In this document: piece after piece, positions 27,916 through 36,666 of the stretch | Position numbering within the stretch: the first letter of the stretch is position 1 | Layout: each line of letters opens with the position of its first letter | Source of the DNA: Neptunicoccus cionae | GTDB taxonomy: Bacteria > Pseudomonadota > Alphaproteobacteria > Rhodobacterales > Rhodobacteraceae | NCBI RefSeq assembly: GCF_002860325.1 | Contig: NZ_PKOJ01000003.1 | Location: forward strand, 310,001 to 374,000 | DNA: 64,000 bases | Direction of reading: 5' to 3' | Translations under genes and position numbers: made by a program | Notes under the pieces: generated by a model | Told to the model about the DNA's origin: nothing | Database searches by the model: none | What the model saw: only the letters and a program-made list of their open reading frames with translations

Positions 27916-29142
27916 TTAGTCATAGCTACGCTGGTCGTCGATCACCTTGCCGTCATTTGGCAGGCTGCCGACGGGATACAGTTCCACCCGCCCCCGCAGT
28001 TTGAGCACATCGCGCACCGAGGTCTCGATCTGTCCGGCATCCGCGCCATTCGCCGCTTCACAGAGAACGGTCATGCTGTCGGATTCGCCGTCACGACTTA
28101 CAACCACACGGGCTTTGGATACTTCATCGTGACGCGCGACCAGATCGGCCACCTGTTCGGGGCGCACAAACATTCCCTTGATTTTGGCGGTCTGGTCCGC
28201 ACGCCCCATCCAGCCCTTGATGCGCATATTGGTCCGCCCGCAAGGGGATTGCCCCGCCAGCACCGCGCTCATGTCTCCGGTTGCAAAACGGATCAGCGGA
28301 TAATCGAGGTTGAGCGTGGTCACGACGACCTCGCCCACCTCCCCTTCGGCCACAGGGTTGCCAGTGCCCGGCGTGACGATTTCTACGATCACACCCTCAT
28401 CGACGATCATGCCTTCCATCGCAGGCGTTTCGTACGCGATAGACCCGAGGTCCGCCGTACCGTAGCCCTGCAGACAGGCGATTCCGCGATCCGCATATTC
28501 GGCCCGCAGGCTCGGGAACAGCGCTCCCCCCCCGACCACGGCCTTTCTCAAGTGGTTCAGATCCACCCCCATCTCGGCCGCTTTGTCTAGGATCACTTTC
28601 AGATAATCCGGTGTGCCGGTATAGGCTGTCACCCCCAGCGCCGCTGCCGCCTGAACCTGCAATTCGGTCTGACCTGTGCCAGCAGGCAAAACGGTTGCGC
28701 CAACTGCCGCAGCGCCGTTCTCGAACATCATTCCCGCAGGGGTCAGGTGATAGGAAAAGCAGTTCTGCACCACATCCCCCTTGCCCACACCCGCCGCAAA
28801 CAAGCCGCGCCCCATACGCCACCAGTCGCTTCCGCGCATTCCAGGTTCATAGATCGGCCCTGGAGACTGGAACACATGGTCAAACCCAGCAACGCCGTGC
28901 GCTGCATACCCGCCAAATGGCGGCGTTGATTTCTGCGCTGCTACCAGATCGGATTTACGCAGAACCGGCAGTTTGGCCAGTGCAGCCATATCCACCACCT
29001 GTGCCGCATCTACATCGGCCAGCGCTGTGCCATAACCTTTGGCACTGGTCTGCGCCTGTGCAATCTGGCGCGGCAGGGCCTTGGCCAGATCCGAGGCCCG
29101 CTGGTCTGCGCTGCGTGTTTCCAACTCGTCGTAAAATGCCAT
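27916..29142 (-). CDS. PaaK-like phenylacetate-CoA ligase family protein
   Basis: A 408-residue ANL-superfamily enzyme of the PaaK branch, which activates an aryl or other carboxylic acid to its CoA ester with ATP. The mid-section GTPDYLKVILDKAAEMG, the QGYGTADLGSIAYE adenine-binding block and the hinge YPLIRFATGDMS are conserved, as is KIKGMFVRPEQV near the C-terminus. AGGG lies 7 bases before the ATG at 29142. It is encoded in a Liv-type ABC transporter operon, so the acid is probably imported by that system. Phenylacetate itself is not proven. Confidence 0.85.
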   Translation of the reverse strand: MAFYDELETRSADQRASDLAKALPRQIAQAQTSAKGYGTALADVDAAQVVDMAALAKLPVLRKSDLVAAQKSTPPFGGYAAHGVAGFDHVFQSPGPIYEPGMRGSDWWRMGRGLFAAGVGKGDVVQNCFSYHLTPAGMMFENGAAAVGATVLPAGTGQTELQVQAAAALGVTAYTGTPDYLKVILDKAAEMGVDLNHLRKAVVGGGALFPSLRAEYADRGIACLQGYGTADLGSIAYETPAMEGMIVDEGVIVEIVTPGTGNPVAEGEVGEVVVTTLNLDYPLIRFATGDMSAVLAGQSPCGRTNMRIKGWMGRADQTAKIKGMFVRPEQVADLVARHDEVSKARVVVSRDGESDSMTVLCEAANGADAGQIETSVRDVLKLRGRVELYPVGSLPNDGKVIDDQRSYD

Positions 29143-29184
29143 CAGACTGCCCTCTTTCAAACCGCGACCTTCATGTAATCCGGC

Positions 29185-29205
29185 TTCAATGTTCCTAAAA
29201 TACTC
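29185..29205. repeat. Short intergenic repeat, copy 2 of 3
   Basis: TTCAATGTTCC, one T, then AAAATACTC. It lies 29 bases beyond the livF-like stop, between that gene and the PaaK-like start. Confidence 0.85.
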
Positions 29206-29233
29206 GATCCCCGTCACGCCGCAGCGCGCCCGA

Positions 29234-30055
29234 TCAACTCAGCCAGCGTTTGCGGCGGCGGTAGCTGCGCACATCGCGGAAGGATTTGCGTCCGTCGTCC
29301 GACATGCCGAGATAGAATTCCTTCACATCCGGATTTTCGCGCAATTCGGCGGCAGGTCCGTCCATCACAACGCGCCCGCTTTCCAGAATATAGCCGTAAT
29401 GGGCGAAGCGCAGAGCGACGTTGGTGTTCTGTTCTGCCAACAGGAAAGATACGCCTTCCTTCTCGTTCAGATCCTTCACGATGCCGAAGATTTCCTCCAC
29501 CAGTTGCGGTGCCAACCCCATGGATGGTTCGTCCAGCAGAACCGTTTCCGGCTTGGACATCAGCGCGCGGCCGATGGCAACCATCTGCTGCTCGCCGCCC
29601 GAAGTGTACCCCGCCTGCGACTTGCGCCGCTCTTTCAGGCGCGGAAAATATGTATAGACCAGTTCCAGATCCTGCGCGAGCTGCGCGCGGGAGATGTTGC
29701 GGGTATAGCTGCCGGTCAGAAGGTTTTCCTCAACGGTCAGATGCTCGAAACAATGCCGCCCTTCCATCACCTGAATAACACCGCGCCGCACCAGTTCGGC
29801 GGGGGACAGATCGGCGACAGGGTCATCGCGGTAGAGGATCGAGCCTTTGGTCACCTCGCCCCGCTCCGAATGCAGAAGGTTGGAAATCGCCTTGAGAGTC
29901 GTGGTCTTACCCGCGCCATTCCCGCCAAGCAGCGCTGTAATCCCGCCTTTGGGCACAGAGAGGCTCACCCCCTTCAGGACAAGGATGACGTGATTGTAGA
30001 TCACTTCGATGTTGTTGACCTCTAACAGGGTCTCGGTTTTGCCAGCGTCCAGCAT
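29234..30055 (-). CDS. LivF-type ABC transporter ATP-binding protein
   Basis: A 273-residue ATPase of the hydrophobic amino acid uptake (HAAT) family. Walker A is GGNGAGKTTT, the signature is YTSGGEQQM (a variant of LSGGQQQ), Walker B is TVLLDEPSMGLAP and the H-loop region is LLAEQNTNVAL. The C-terminal tail after GMSDDGRKSF is long and basic, beyond the usual 235-residue LivF. It pairs with the LivG-type ATPase at 33687-34502. Confidence 0.92.
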   Translation of the reverse strand: MLDAGKTETLLEVNNIEVIYNHVILVLKGVSLSVPKGGITALLGGNGAGKTTTLKAISNLLHSERGEVTKGSILYRDDPVADLSPAELVRRGVIQVMEGRHCFEHLTVEENLLTGSYTRNISRAQLAQDLELVYTYFPRLKERRKSQAGYTSGGEQQMVAIGRALMSKPETVLLDEPSMGLAPQLVEEIFGIVKDLNEKEGVSFLLAEQNTNVALRFAHYGYILESGRVVMDGPAAELRENPDVKEFYLGMSDDGRKSFRDVRSYRRRKRWLS

Positions 30056-30085
30056 CGTTCACTTCCAAGCTTTTGCATTTGGGTC

Positions 30086-30111
30086 CACCGGGCGGGACAC
30101 TCCGCCCGGTG
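30086..30111 (-). promoter_or_regulatory. Intra-operon hairpin between the LivK-like and LivF-like genes
   Basis: A perfect 10-bp stem CACCGGGCGG / CCGCCCGGTG with a 6-base loop, 18 bases after the binding-protein stop. No T run follows. Such structures often protect the binding-protein mRNA so that it is made in excess over the membrane components. Confidence 0.7.
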
Positions 30112-30129
30112 ATTGTTTTCCGTCCGGCC

Positions 30130-31416
30130 TTAGTTGCAGCGGGACTCGATGTTGTTTTCCTTGGCGTAAGCTTCGGAATCTTCCTTGATCAGCGCATCAA
30201 TCACTTCGCTGTCTGTCGGTTTGAAGTCCGAAATCAGCGACCATGTTTTCGCTGTCGCATCCCATTGCGCAACACCTACAAGGCCGTCACCGCCGTGGTT
30301 TTCACAGGTCACTTTGAACTCGGGGCCGAAACCGCCCAATCCAAGGCTTTCCATCCGCGCTTCGGTGATTTCCAGACCTTCCATCGCATCGCGCAGATCG
30401 CCCGCTGTGATGTCGGATTTGCCAGTGGCCGCCTGCGCATCCTTGATCGCCTCTACAGCCAGCATCGCTGCATAAAGACCACGGTTGTACAGAACCGAAC
30501 CAACTGTATCGCCGGAACCCGCAGCCTTACCTGCATCAACAACATATTTTTTGATGTCATCATAAACAGGGAAGTCGCTGCCAACACCGTGGAATGTCAC
30601 AGCCTTGTAGCCGTCTGCAGCCGCACCGGCTGGCAGAACGTCATGATCCGCACCGGACCACCAGATGCCGATGAAGTTTTCCATCGGGAACCGCACGTTG
30701 GCCGCTTCCTGAACCGCAACCTGGTTCATCACGCCCCAACCCCACATCAGAACATAGTCGGGCTTCTCGCGGCGGATCTGCAGCCACTGGGATTTCTGCT
30801 CCTGACCGGGGTGGTCGACAGGCAGAAGGGTCAGTTTGAAGCCGTGCTTCTTGCCCAGTTCTTCCAGTGTGCGGATCGGCTCCTTGCCGAAAGCAGAGTT
30901 GTGATAGACCAGCGCGATGGTTTTGCCGCTGATGTCATTGTTGTTGGTTTCCAGCAGGTAGTTCACCATACCGGACGCACCATCCCAGTAGTTCGCAGGA
31001 TAGTTGAACACGTGGCTGAACACATCGCCGTTCTTGGCGGATGTACGACCATAGCCAAGCGTGTGGACCGGAATGTTGTCCGCAGTCGCTTTGGGGATCA
31101 GCTGATAGGTGATACCAGTAGACAGCGGTTCGTAAACCAGCGCGCCGTCGCCTTTTGTGGCCTCGTAGCATTCCACACCTTTTTCGGTGTTATAGCCGGT
31201 TTCACACTCGGTAATCTTGATTTTTTCACCGCCAACGCCGCCATCGCGCTCGTTGATCAGGGTCAGATAATCGGCGTAGCCGTCAGCAAAAGGAATACCA
31301 CCGGCGGCGTAAGGACCGGTGCGGTAGCTCAGCGACGGGACCACCAGATCCGCCATCACCGGCGCCGCAGTAATAACAGCCGCCACGGCTGCTGCTGCGA
31401 GTTTCGTAAACTTCAT
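30130..31416 (-). CDS. LivK-type substrate-binding protein
   Basis: A 428-residue periplasmic binding protein of the branched-chain amino acid type. It has a signal peptide (MKFTKLAAAAVAAVITAAPVMA) cleaved near residue 22. The mature part begins DLVVPSLSYRTGPYAAGGIPFADG, a start typical of the large HAAT receptors for aromatic and aliphatic acids or amides rather than of LivJ/K. GGGAGGA lies 7 bases before the ATG at 31416, favoured over 31455. It lies between the permease and LivF-like genes. Confidence 0.9.
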   Translation of the reverse strand: MKFTKLAAAAVAAVITAAPVMADLVVPSLSYRTGPYAAGGIPFADGYADYLTLINERDGGVGGEKIKITECETGYNTEKGVECYEATKGDGALVYEPLSTGITYQLIPKATADNIPVHTLGYGRTSAKNGDVFSHVFNYPANYWDGASGMVNYLLETNNNDISGKTIALVYHNSAFGKEPIRTLEELGKKHGFKLTLLPVDHPGQEQKSQWLQIRREKPDYVLMWGWGVMNQVAVQEAANVRFPMENFIGIWWSGADHDVLPAGAAADGYKAVTFHGVGSDFPVYDDIKKYVVDAGKAAGSGDTVGSVLYNRGLYAAMLAVEAIKDAQAATGKSDITAGDLRDAMEGLEITEARMESLGLGGFGPEFKVTCENHGGDGLVGVAQWDATAKTWSLISDFKPTDSEVIDALIKEDSEAYAKENNIESRCN

Positions 31417-31480
31417 GTGTTCTATCCTCCCAAGGTTTTGACACAGTAAACACACCCTAAAGGGCGCAATAAATTTGGCC

Positions 31481-32557
31481 CTAATGCGGGAAAGGCCAAA
31501 GTCTCAGTTTCTCTTTGGCCAACCGCCACAGTTGCGCCAGACCATGCGGTTCCAGAATAAGGAACACGATGATCAGCCCGCCCACGATAACAAATTCGAA
31601 ATGCGCTGCCAGATCCGTGGCCCAGCCAAGCTGGCCGACCATGACGTTTTTCAGCAGCACCGGCATCAGCACCATAAAGGCAGCGCCTGCGAAAGACCCG
31701 AAGATGGATCCGAGCCCGCCAATGATGACCATAAACAGGATGATAAAGGATTTACCGATCCCGAAAGCTTCGCCCACTTCCACAGCGCCAAGGTAAAGTA
31801 CGAAGAACATCGCACCGCTGATCCCGACATAGAAGGAACTGATGGCAAAAGCGGACAGTTTCGCAGTCATCGGGTTTACCCCGATGATCTCGGCGGCGAT
31901 GTCCATATCGCGGATCGCCATCCATTTGCGCCCCAATGACCCGCGTGTCAGGTTGCGAGCAACCACCGCCAGTACCACCACAAAGACAAGTGCAACAAGA
32001 TAAACCGCCCAAGCCTGCGTTTCGGCACCCGTCACCGCATAGCCAAAGACCGTCCGCTCCGGCGCGTTGATCTGGCCGGAAGCGGAATAATTGTAGAACC
32101 ACGGCACCTTATTGAACAGCCAGACCAGAAAGAACTGTGCTGCCAGTGTTGCCACCGCCAGATAGAACCCTTTGATCCGCAGGCTTGGCAAACCGAACAG
32201 AATGCCGACCGCCGCCGTCACAAAGCCCGACAGCAGGATAACCGAGAAAATATCCATCCCCGGAAAAGAGGTCATGAACTTGTAGCAGGCATAGGCCCCT
32301 ACTGCCATGAACCCGCCGCTGCCAAGGCTCACCTGTCCGCAATAGCCGGTCAGGATGTTCAGCCCGATGGCCGCAACCGAATAGATCAGGAAGGGCAACA
32401 CCACTGCATTCAGCCAGTAGTCGTTGATGATGAAGGGCACCACCAGAAAGGCAAAGGCCAAAACAGCCCAATAGCGGTAGCGGTCGAACTTGATCGGGAA
32501 CGTCTGGCTGTCGTCCGCATACGTCGTCTTGAAATCACCAGCTTCACGATAAAACAT
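31481..32557 (-). CDS. LivM-type ABC transporter permease
   Basis: A 358-residue inner-membrane permease with about nine hydrophobic helices and the family loop GRKWMAIRDMDIAAEIIGVNPMTAKLSAF (residues about 204-232), which couples to the ATPases. An N-terminal soluble stretch (YREAGDFKTTYADDSQTF) precedes the first helix. It follows the LivH-like gene after 94 bases that hold the second intergenic repeat family. Confidence 0.92.
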   Translation of the reverse strand: MFYREAGDFKTTYADDSQTFPIKFDRYRYWAVLAFAFLVVPFIINDYWLNAVVLPFLIYSVAAIGLNILTGYCGQVSLGSGGFMAVGAYACYKFMTSFPGMDIFSVILLSGFVTAAVGILFGLPSLRIKGFYLAVATLAAQFFLVWLFNKVPWFYNYSASGQINAPERTVFGYAVTGAETQAWAVYLVALVFVVVLAVVARNLTRGSLGRKWMAIRDMDIAAEIIGVNPMTAKLSAFAISSFYVGISGAMFFVLYLGAVEVGEAFGIGKSFIILFMVIIGGLGSIFGSFAGAAFMVLMPVLLKNVMVGQLGWATDLAAHFEFVIVGGLIIVFLILEPHGLAQLWRLAKEKLRLWPFPH

Positions 32558-32604
32558 CAGCGCTGCCCCTTTTGTATTCTCAGACCACCGGTCTTCTTCT
32601 GGTT

Positions 32605-32631
32605 AAAAATATCCCCGCCGGAGGCTCCGGC
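32605..32631. repeat. Second intergenic repeat family, copy 2 of 2
   Basis: AAAAATATCC, C, CGCCG, G, AGGC at 32605-32625, overlapping the dyad GCCGGAGGCTCCGGC at 32617-32631. It lies inside the operon between the two permease genes. Confidence 0.75.
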
Positions 32632-32651
32632 ATCTGCGAAAAGCGGCATCG

Positions 32652-33650
32652 TCAAACCCTTTCGATGATCTTGTCGCCGAACAGGCCCTGCGGCCGGAAC
32701 ACGAGGAAGACGAGGGCGAGCATATAGGCGAACCAGTTCTCGGTGGCGCCGCCAAGGAAGGGTGCGCCAATCAGGAATTCGAACATCTTCTCCCCCACAC
32801 CGATGATCAGGCCACCGACGATTGCTCCGGGAATAGAGGTAAATCCGCCCAGCATCAGCACCGGCAACGCTTTGAGCGCAATCAGCGACAGAGAGAACTG
32901 CACACCTGATTTGGAACCCCACATGATCCCCGCGACCAGCGCGATGAAACCTGCGATGGACCAGACAACGACCCAGATGAACCGCAGTGAAATACCCACA
33001 GACAAAGCCGCCTGATGGTCATCCGCCACAGCCCGCAGCGCGCGGCCTGTCTTGGTGTATTGGGAAAACAGCACCAGCGAGAGCACCAGAAGTCCGGCAA
33101 AAACGGCCGCAACAATATCCAGACTGTCCAGATAGAAGCCGTAGAAATCATCGCCCCCCAGAAAGGCGGTGTTTTCCTCGATCCAGATATTACCGCCCTG
33201 CGGGATTCCTACGTCCAGCTTCTTGATCTCGGAGCCCCACATCAGGTCCCCGAAACCTTCCATGAAATAGGCCAGCCCGATGGTTGCCATGAACAGGATA
33301 ATATCGGGCTGGTTCACAAGATGGCGCAGGATATACCGTTCGACCAATATGGCCAGAACCACCATCACACCCGCTGTCAGGAGGATTGCCAGCAGGGCCG
33401 GCAAATGCCAGCCGAAATGATGGACCTGTGTGCCAAAGATCGAATTGATCAAATGGGCAAAAGGCACCTGCCCATCTTGCAAGCCCACAAGGGTAAGCGC
33501 CGCGAACAGTGCCATAACCCCTTGGGCGTAATTGAAAATTCCGGACGACTTGAAAATCAGAACAAAGCCGAGCGCCACCAGCGAATAGAGCACGCCCGTC
33601 ATCAGCCCGTTGAGGAAAACCTCTGTCCCGTAGTAAAAACCGGCGCTCAT
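32652..33650 (-). CDS. LivH-type ABC transporter permease
   Basis: A 332-residue permease with about eight to nine membrane helices. The coupling region TGRALRAVADDHQAALSVGISLRFIW (residues about 197-222) is the LivH signature. The N-terminus FLNGLMTGVLYSLVALGFVLIFKSSGIFNYAQG is also typical. Its partner is the LivM-type protein downstream. Confidence 0.92.
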   Translation of the reverse strand: MSAGFYYGTEVFLNGLMTGVLYSLVALGFVLIFKSSGIFNYAQGVMALFAALTLVGLQDGQVPFAHLINSIFGTQVHHFGWHLPALLAILLTAGVMVVLAILVERYILRHLVNQPDIILFMATIGLAYFMEGFGDLMWGSEIKKLDVGIPQGGNIWIEENTAFLGGDDFYGFYLDSLDIVAAVFAGLLVLSLVLFSQYTKTGRALRAVADDHQAALSVGISLRFIWVVVWSIAGFIALVAGIMWGSKSGVQFSLSLIALKALPVLMLGGFTSIPGAIVGGLIIGVGEKMFEFLIGAPFLGGATENWFAYMLALVFLVFRPQGLFGDKIIERV

Positions 33651-33686
33651 TGGTTTGTCTCCGCTTTGTCTTCAATTGTCGAGAAA

Positions 33687-34502
33687 TCAGTCATGGGCCA
33701 CCCCCAGATAGGCATCAATCACGTCCTGATTGTTGCGCACTTCATCAGGCGAGCCGTCGCCGATCTTCTTGCCGTAATCCATCACCACCACACGGTCGGC
33801 GATGTCCATCACCACGCCCATATCATGTTCGATCAGCGCGATTGTGGTGCCAAATTCGTCGTTCACATCCAGAATAAAGCGGCTCATGTCCTCTTTTTCC
33901 TCGACGTTCATGCCCGCCATCGGTTCGTCCAGCAGCAGCAGCTTGGGCTCGGCGGCCAGCGCGCGGCCCAGTTCAACCCGCTTTTGCAAACCATAGGGCA
34001 AACGGCCCACCGGCGTTTTACGGATCGACTGAATTTCCAGAAAGTCGATTACCTTCTCAACCACTTCACGGTTCTCGGTTTCTTCCTTCTCTGCCGGTCC
34101 CCACCACATCGCCTGTTTCAGGATGCCGGTTTTCATATGGGTCAAACGTCCGGTCATGATATTGTCGAGCGTGGACATGCCACTGAACAGCGCAATGTTC
34201 TGAAATGTCCGCGCGATGCCTTGCTTGGCGATCTGGTGCGGCTTCATCGGACCGCGTTTCTTGCCGTGGAACCAGACCTCGCCCTCTTGCGGGTGATAGA
34301 AGCCGTTCATCACGTTCAGCATGGAGGATTTTCCCGCCCCGTTCGGGCCGATAATCGCGCGGATTTCTCCCTCGCGAATATCAAAAGAAATATCTGTAAT
34401 TGCCTTCACGCCGCCAAAACGCAGGGTGATATTCTTCATTTCCATGACCTGACCGCCAATGGTGCGGCCGTCGGGTGTTTGGTATGTTTCTGCCATAGTC
34501 AT
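33687..34502 (-). CDS. LivG-type ABC transporter ATP-binding protein
   Basis: A 271-residue ATPase. Walker A is GPNGAGKSSML, followed by the LivG-typical QGIARTFQNIALFSGMS. The signature region reads LPYGLQKRVELGRAL and Walker B is LLLLDEPMAGMN. The signature serine is replaced (YGLQKR), which is common in this HAAT subgroup. Its ATG overlaps the ligase stop by four bases (ATGA). Confidence 0.92.
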   Translation of the reverse strand: MTMAETYQTPDGRTIGGQVMEMKNITLRFGGVKAITDISFDIREGEIRAIIGPNGAGKSSMLNVMNGFYHPQEGEVWFHGKKRGPMKPHQIAKQGIARTFQNIALFSGMSTLDNIMTGRLTHMKTGILKQAMWWGPAEKEETENREVVEKVIDFLEIQSIRKTPVGRLPYGLQKRVELGRALAAEPKLLLLDEPMAGMNVEEKEDMSRFILDVNDEFGTTIALIEHDMGVVMDIADRVVVMDYGKKIGDGSPDEVRNNQDVIDAYLGVAHD

Positions 34503-36532
34503 TCCGCTGCTATCCTTTGCGCAGCCGTCGGGAACACTTTTGCATCCCGCAGTTCCAGCGTTGCCTTGATGGAGCCTTTGCGCCCGTCTTCATATGTCAC
34601 TTCGGTCTCGGTGGAGACCTTCTCCGACCCGTCGTAAAGCGCGTCGATGATGTCCTTGAACTTCTCTTCGATGATCCGGCGGCGCACTTTCTGGGTGCGG
34701 GTCAGCTCTCCGTCATCTGCATCCAGTTGCTTGTGCAGAATACAGAAGCGGTGGACCTGACAGCCCGACAGCATTTCGTCTTCGGCGACGGATTTATTCA
34801 CTGCCTCAACGTGTTCCTGCACCGTGGCAAGAACCTGCGGATGCCCTGCCAGTTCCTGATAGGAGGAATAGGCGATATTGTTCCGCTCTGCCCAGTTGCC
34901 CACCGACGACAGGTCGATGTTGATAAAGGCGCAGCATTTTTCCCGTCCGTTTCCGAACACCACCGCTTCCAGAATATTGGGGTAGAACTTCAGTTTGTTC
35001 TCGACATATTTTGGCGCAAACATCTTGCCGTCGGCCATTTTGCCCACATCCTTGGCGCGGTCGATGATCCGCAGGTGACCGCTGTCTTTTTCGATAAAGC
35101 CCGCGTCCCCCGTGGCCACCCAGCCCTCGGCGTCTTTGGTATCTGCGGTGCTCTCGGGGTTTTTGTAATACTCCACAAAGGCACCGGGAGAGCGGTAGAA
35201 CACCTCTCCGGTTTCGGAAATCTTCAGTTCCACGCCCGGTGCAGGCACACCTACTGTATCGGCGCGCACTTCACCGTCCGGCTGCACAGTGACAAAGACC
35301 GACGCTTCTGTCTGGCCGTAAAGCTGTTTGAGGTTGATCCCGAGCGAACGGTAAAAATCGAAGATCTCCGGCCCGATGGCTTCACCGGCGGTGTAGCCGA
35401 CCCGTGTGCGGCTCAGGCCAAGGGTGTTTTTCAGCGGACCATACACCAGAATATTGCCGATCGCGTATTGCAGACGCTCCCCGAAGGTGACCGGTTTACC
35501 ATCAAGCAGCTTCGGCCCGATCTCCCGCGCTATGTCCATGTATTTTTTGAACATCCGCTGCTTGCCCTTGGACGCATCTTCCATACGGATCATTACATTG
35601 GTCAGCAGGCCTTCAAAGTAGCGGGGCGGTGCGAAAAAGTAGGTTGGCCCGATCTCCCGCAGGTCTGCCTGCATGGTGTCCGGGCTTTCCGGACATGCTA
35701 CGCAAAAACCGGTCCAGTAGCCCTGCCCCACGGTAAAGATGAAATCCCCGACCCATGCCATCGGCAGATAAGCCAGCACACGATCATCCACGTTCAGCTT
35801 GTCAAACTCCGAAGCAGCCTGACCGGATTTCACGATGTTGCGGTTGGACAGAACCACTCCTTTGGGGCGTCCGGTTGTCCCCGACGTGTAAAGCATAACG
35901 CAAGTTGTATCGAAGTTCTGTGTCGCCAGACGGGAGTCCAGCTCTCCTTGCAGACCGCTCGCACGGCCTTTGGCCTGTACTTCCTTGTAGTCGTGCAATT
36001 TGCTACGGTCGTATTTGCGCATTCCGCGCGGATCAAGGTATATGACTTGCTCCAGCATGTTCAGGCCGTCCTGAACTTCCAGTACCTTGTCTACCTGCTC
36101 CTGATCTTCCGCGATCACAAAGCGGGCGGAACAGTGGTCCAGCACGTAGGCCATCTCTTCGGCCACAGCATCGCGGTACAGCGGCACTGGCACAGCGCCA
36201 CAGGACTGGATGGCAACCATGGCCCAATAGAAATAGGGACGGTTGCGCCCGATAATGGCGACGTGATCGCCCTCGGCCAGCCCCATATCCAGCAGGCCCA
36301 GCGCCAGTGCGTTGATTTCTTCGGCCACTTGGCTCCACGTCCAGCTTTGCCAGATGCCGAATTCTTTTTCGCGGTAGGCCGGCTTGTCGCCGTAGACAGA
36401 CGCATTTCGCGCCAGAAGGCGCGGAATCGTGTTGAGCTCACCTGTCGGTGTCGGTCCAGATGTCACAGAATGTCCTCCCAGTTGCCCGTTCCACGGTTTC
36501 CCAAACGTGAAGAGCTTGTGCACAGGGTCCAT
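34499..36532 (-). CDS. Long AMP-dependent acyl-CoA synthetase
   Basis: A 677-residue ANL enzyme related to long-chain FadD15/ACSL proteins, which activates a carboxylic acid with ATP and CoA. The P-loop-like A3 motif is YTSGTTGRPKGV, A5 is LYGQTEASVF, A7 is WVATGDAGFIEKD and A8 is RIIDRAKDVGKMADG. The catalytic lysine near the C-terminus falls in ELTRTQKVRRR. It is the first gene of the Liv operon, coupled to the LivG-type gene. Its promoter faces the hybrid kinase gene. Confidence 0.92.
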   Translation of the reverse strand: MDPVHKLFTFGKPWNGQLGGHSVTSGPTPTGELNTIPRLLARNASVYGDKPAYREKEFGIWQSWTWSQVAEEINALALGLLDMGLAEGDHVAIIGRNRPYFYWAMVAIQSCGAVPVPLYRDAVAEEMAYVLDHCSARFVIAEDQEQVDKVLEVQDGLNMLEQVIYLDPRGMRKYDRSKLHDYKEVQAKGRASGLQGELDSRLATQNFDTTCVMLYTSGTTGRPKGVVLSNRNIVKSGQAASEFDKLNVDDRVLAYLPMAWVGDFIFTVGQGYWTGFCVACPESPDTMQADLREIGPTYFFAPPRYFEGLLTNVMIRMEDASKGKQRMFKKYMDIAREIGPKLLDGKPVTFGERLQYAIGNILVYGPLKNTLGLSRTRVGYTAGEAIGPEIFDFYRSLGINLKQLYGQTEASVFVTVQPDGEVRADTVGVPAPGVELKISETGEVFYRSPGAFVEYYKNPESTADTKDAEGWVATGDAGFIEKDSGHLRIIDRAKDVGKMADGKMFAPKYVENKLKFYPNILEAVVFGNGREKCCAFINIDLSSVGNWAERNNIAYSSYQELAGHPQVLATVQEHVEAVNKSVAEDEMLSGCQVHRFCILHKQLDADDGELTRTQKVRRRIIEEKFKDIIDALYDGSEKVSTETEVTYEDGRKGSIKATLELRDAKVFPTAAQRIAAE

Positions 36533-36620
36533 GATTCCCCGTACATCATCATTGATTGCTCTATGCTTGCGGTCAAAATTATTCTCAAATTTTACGGAAT
36601 TGTATCAAATTGTAACAAGC

Positions 36621-36650
36621 GCATTCTTCGCTGGATTTCAGCGCGAATGC
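36621..36650. promoter_or_regulatory. 30-bp interrupted dyad between the ligase operon and the sensor kinase
   Basis: Outer arms GCATTC / GAATGC (36621-36626, 36645-36650) and inner arms CGCTG / CAGCG (36629-36633, 36639-36643). It lies 17-46 bases before the kinase start in the 134-base divergent gap. Just upstream are two TTGTA(T/A)C-like repeats (36600-36615). It may be an operator for the response regulator. Confidence 0.45.
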
Positions 36651-36666
36651 TCTGTTAGCGATAGTT

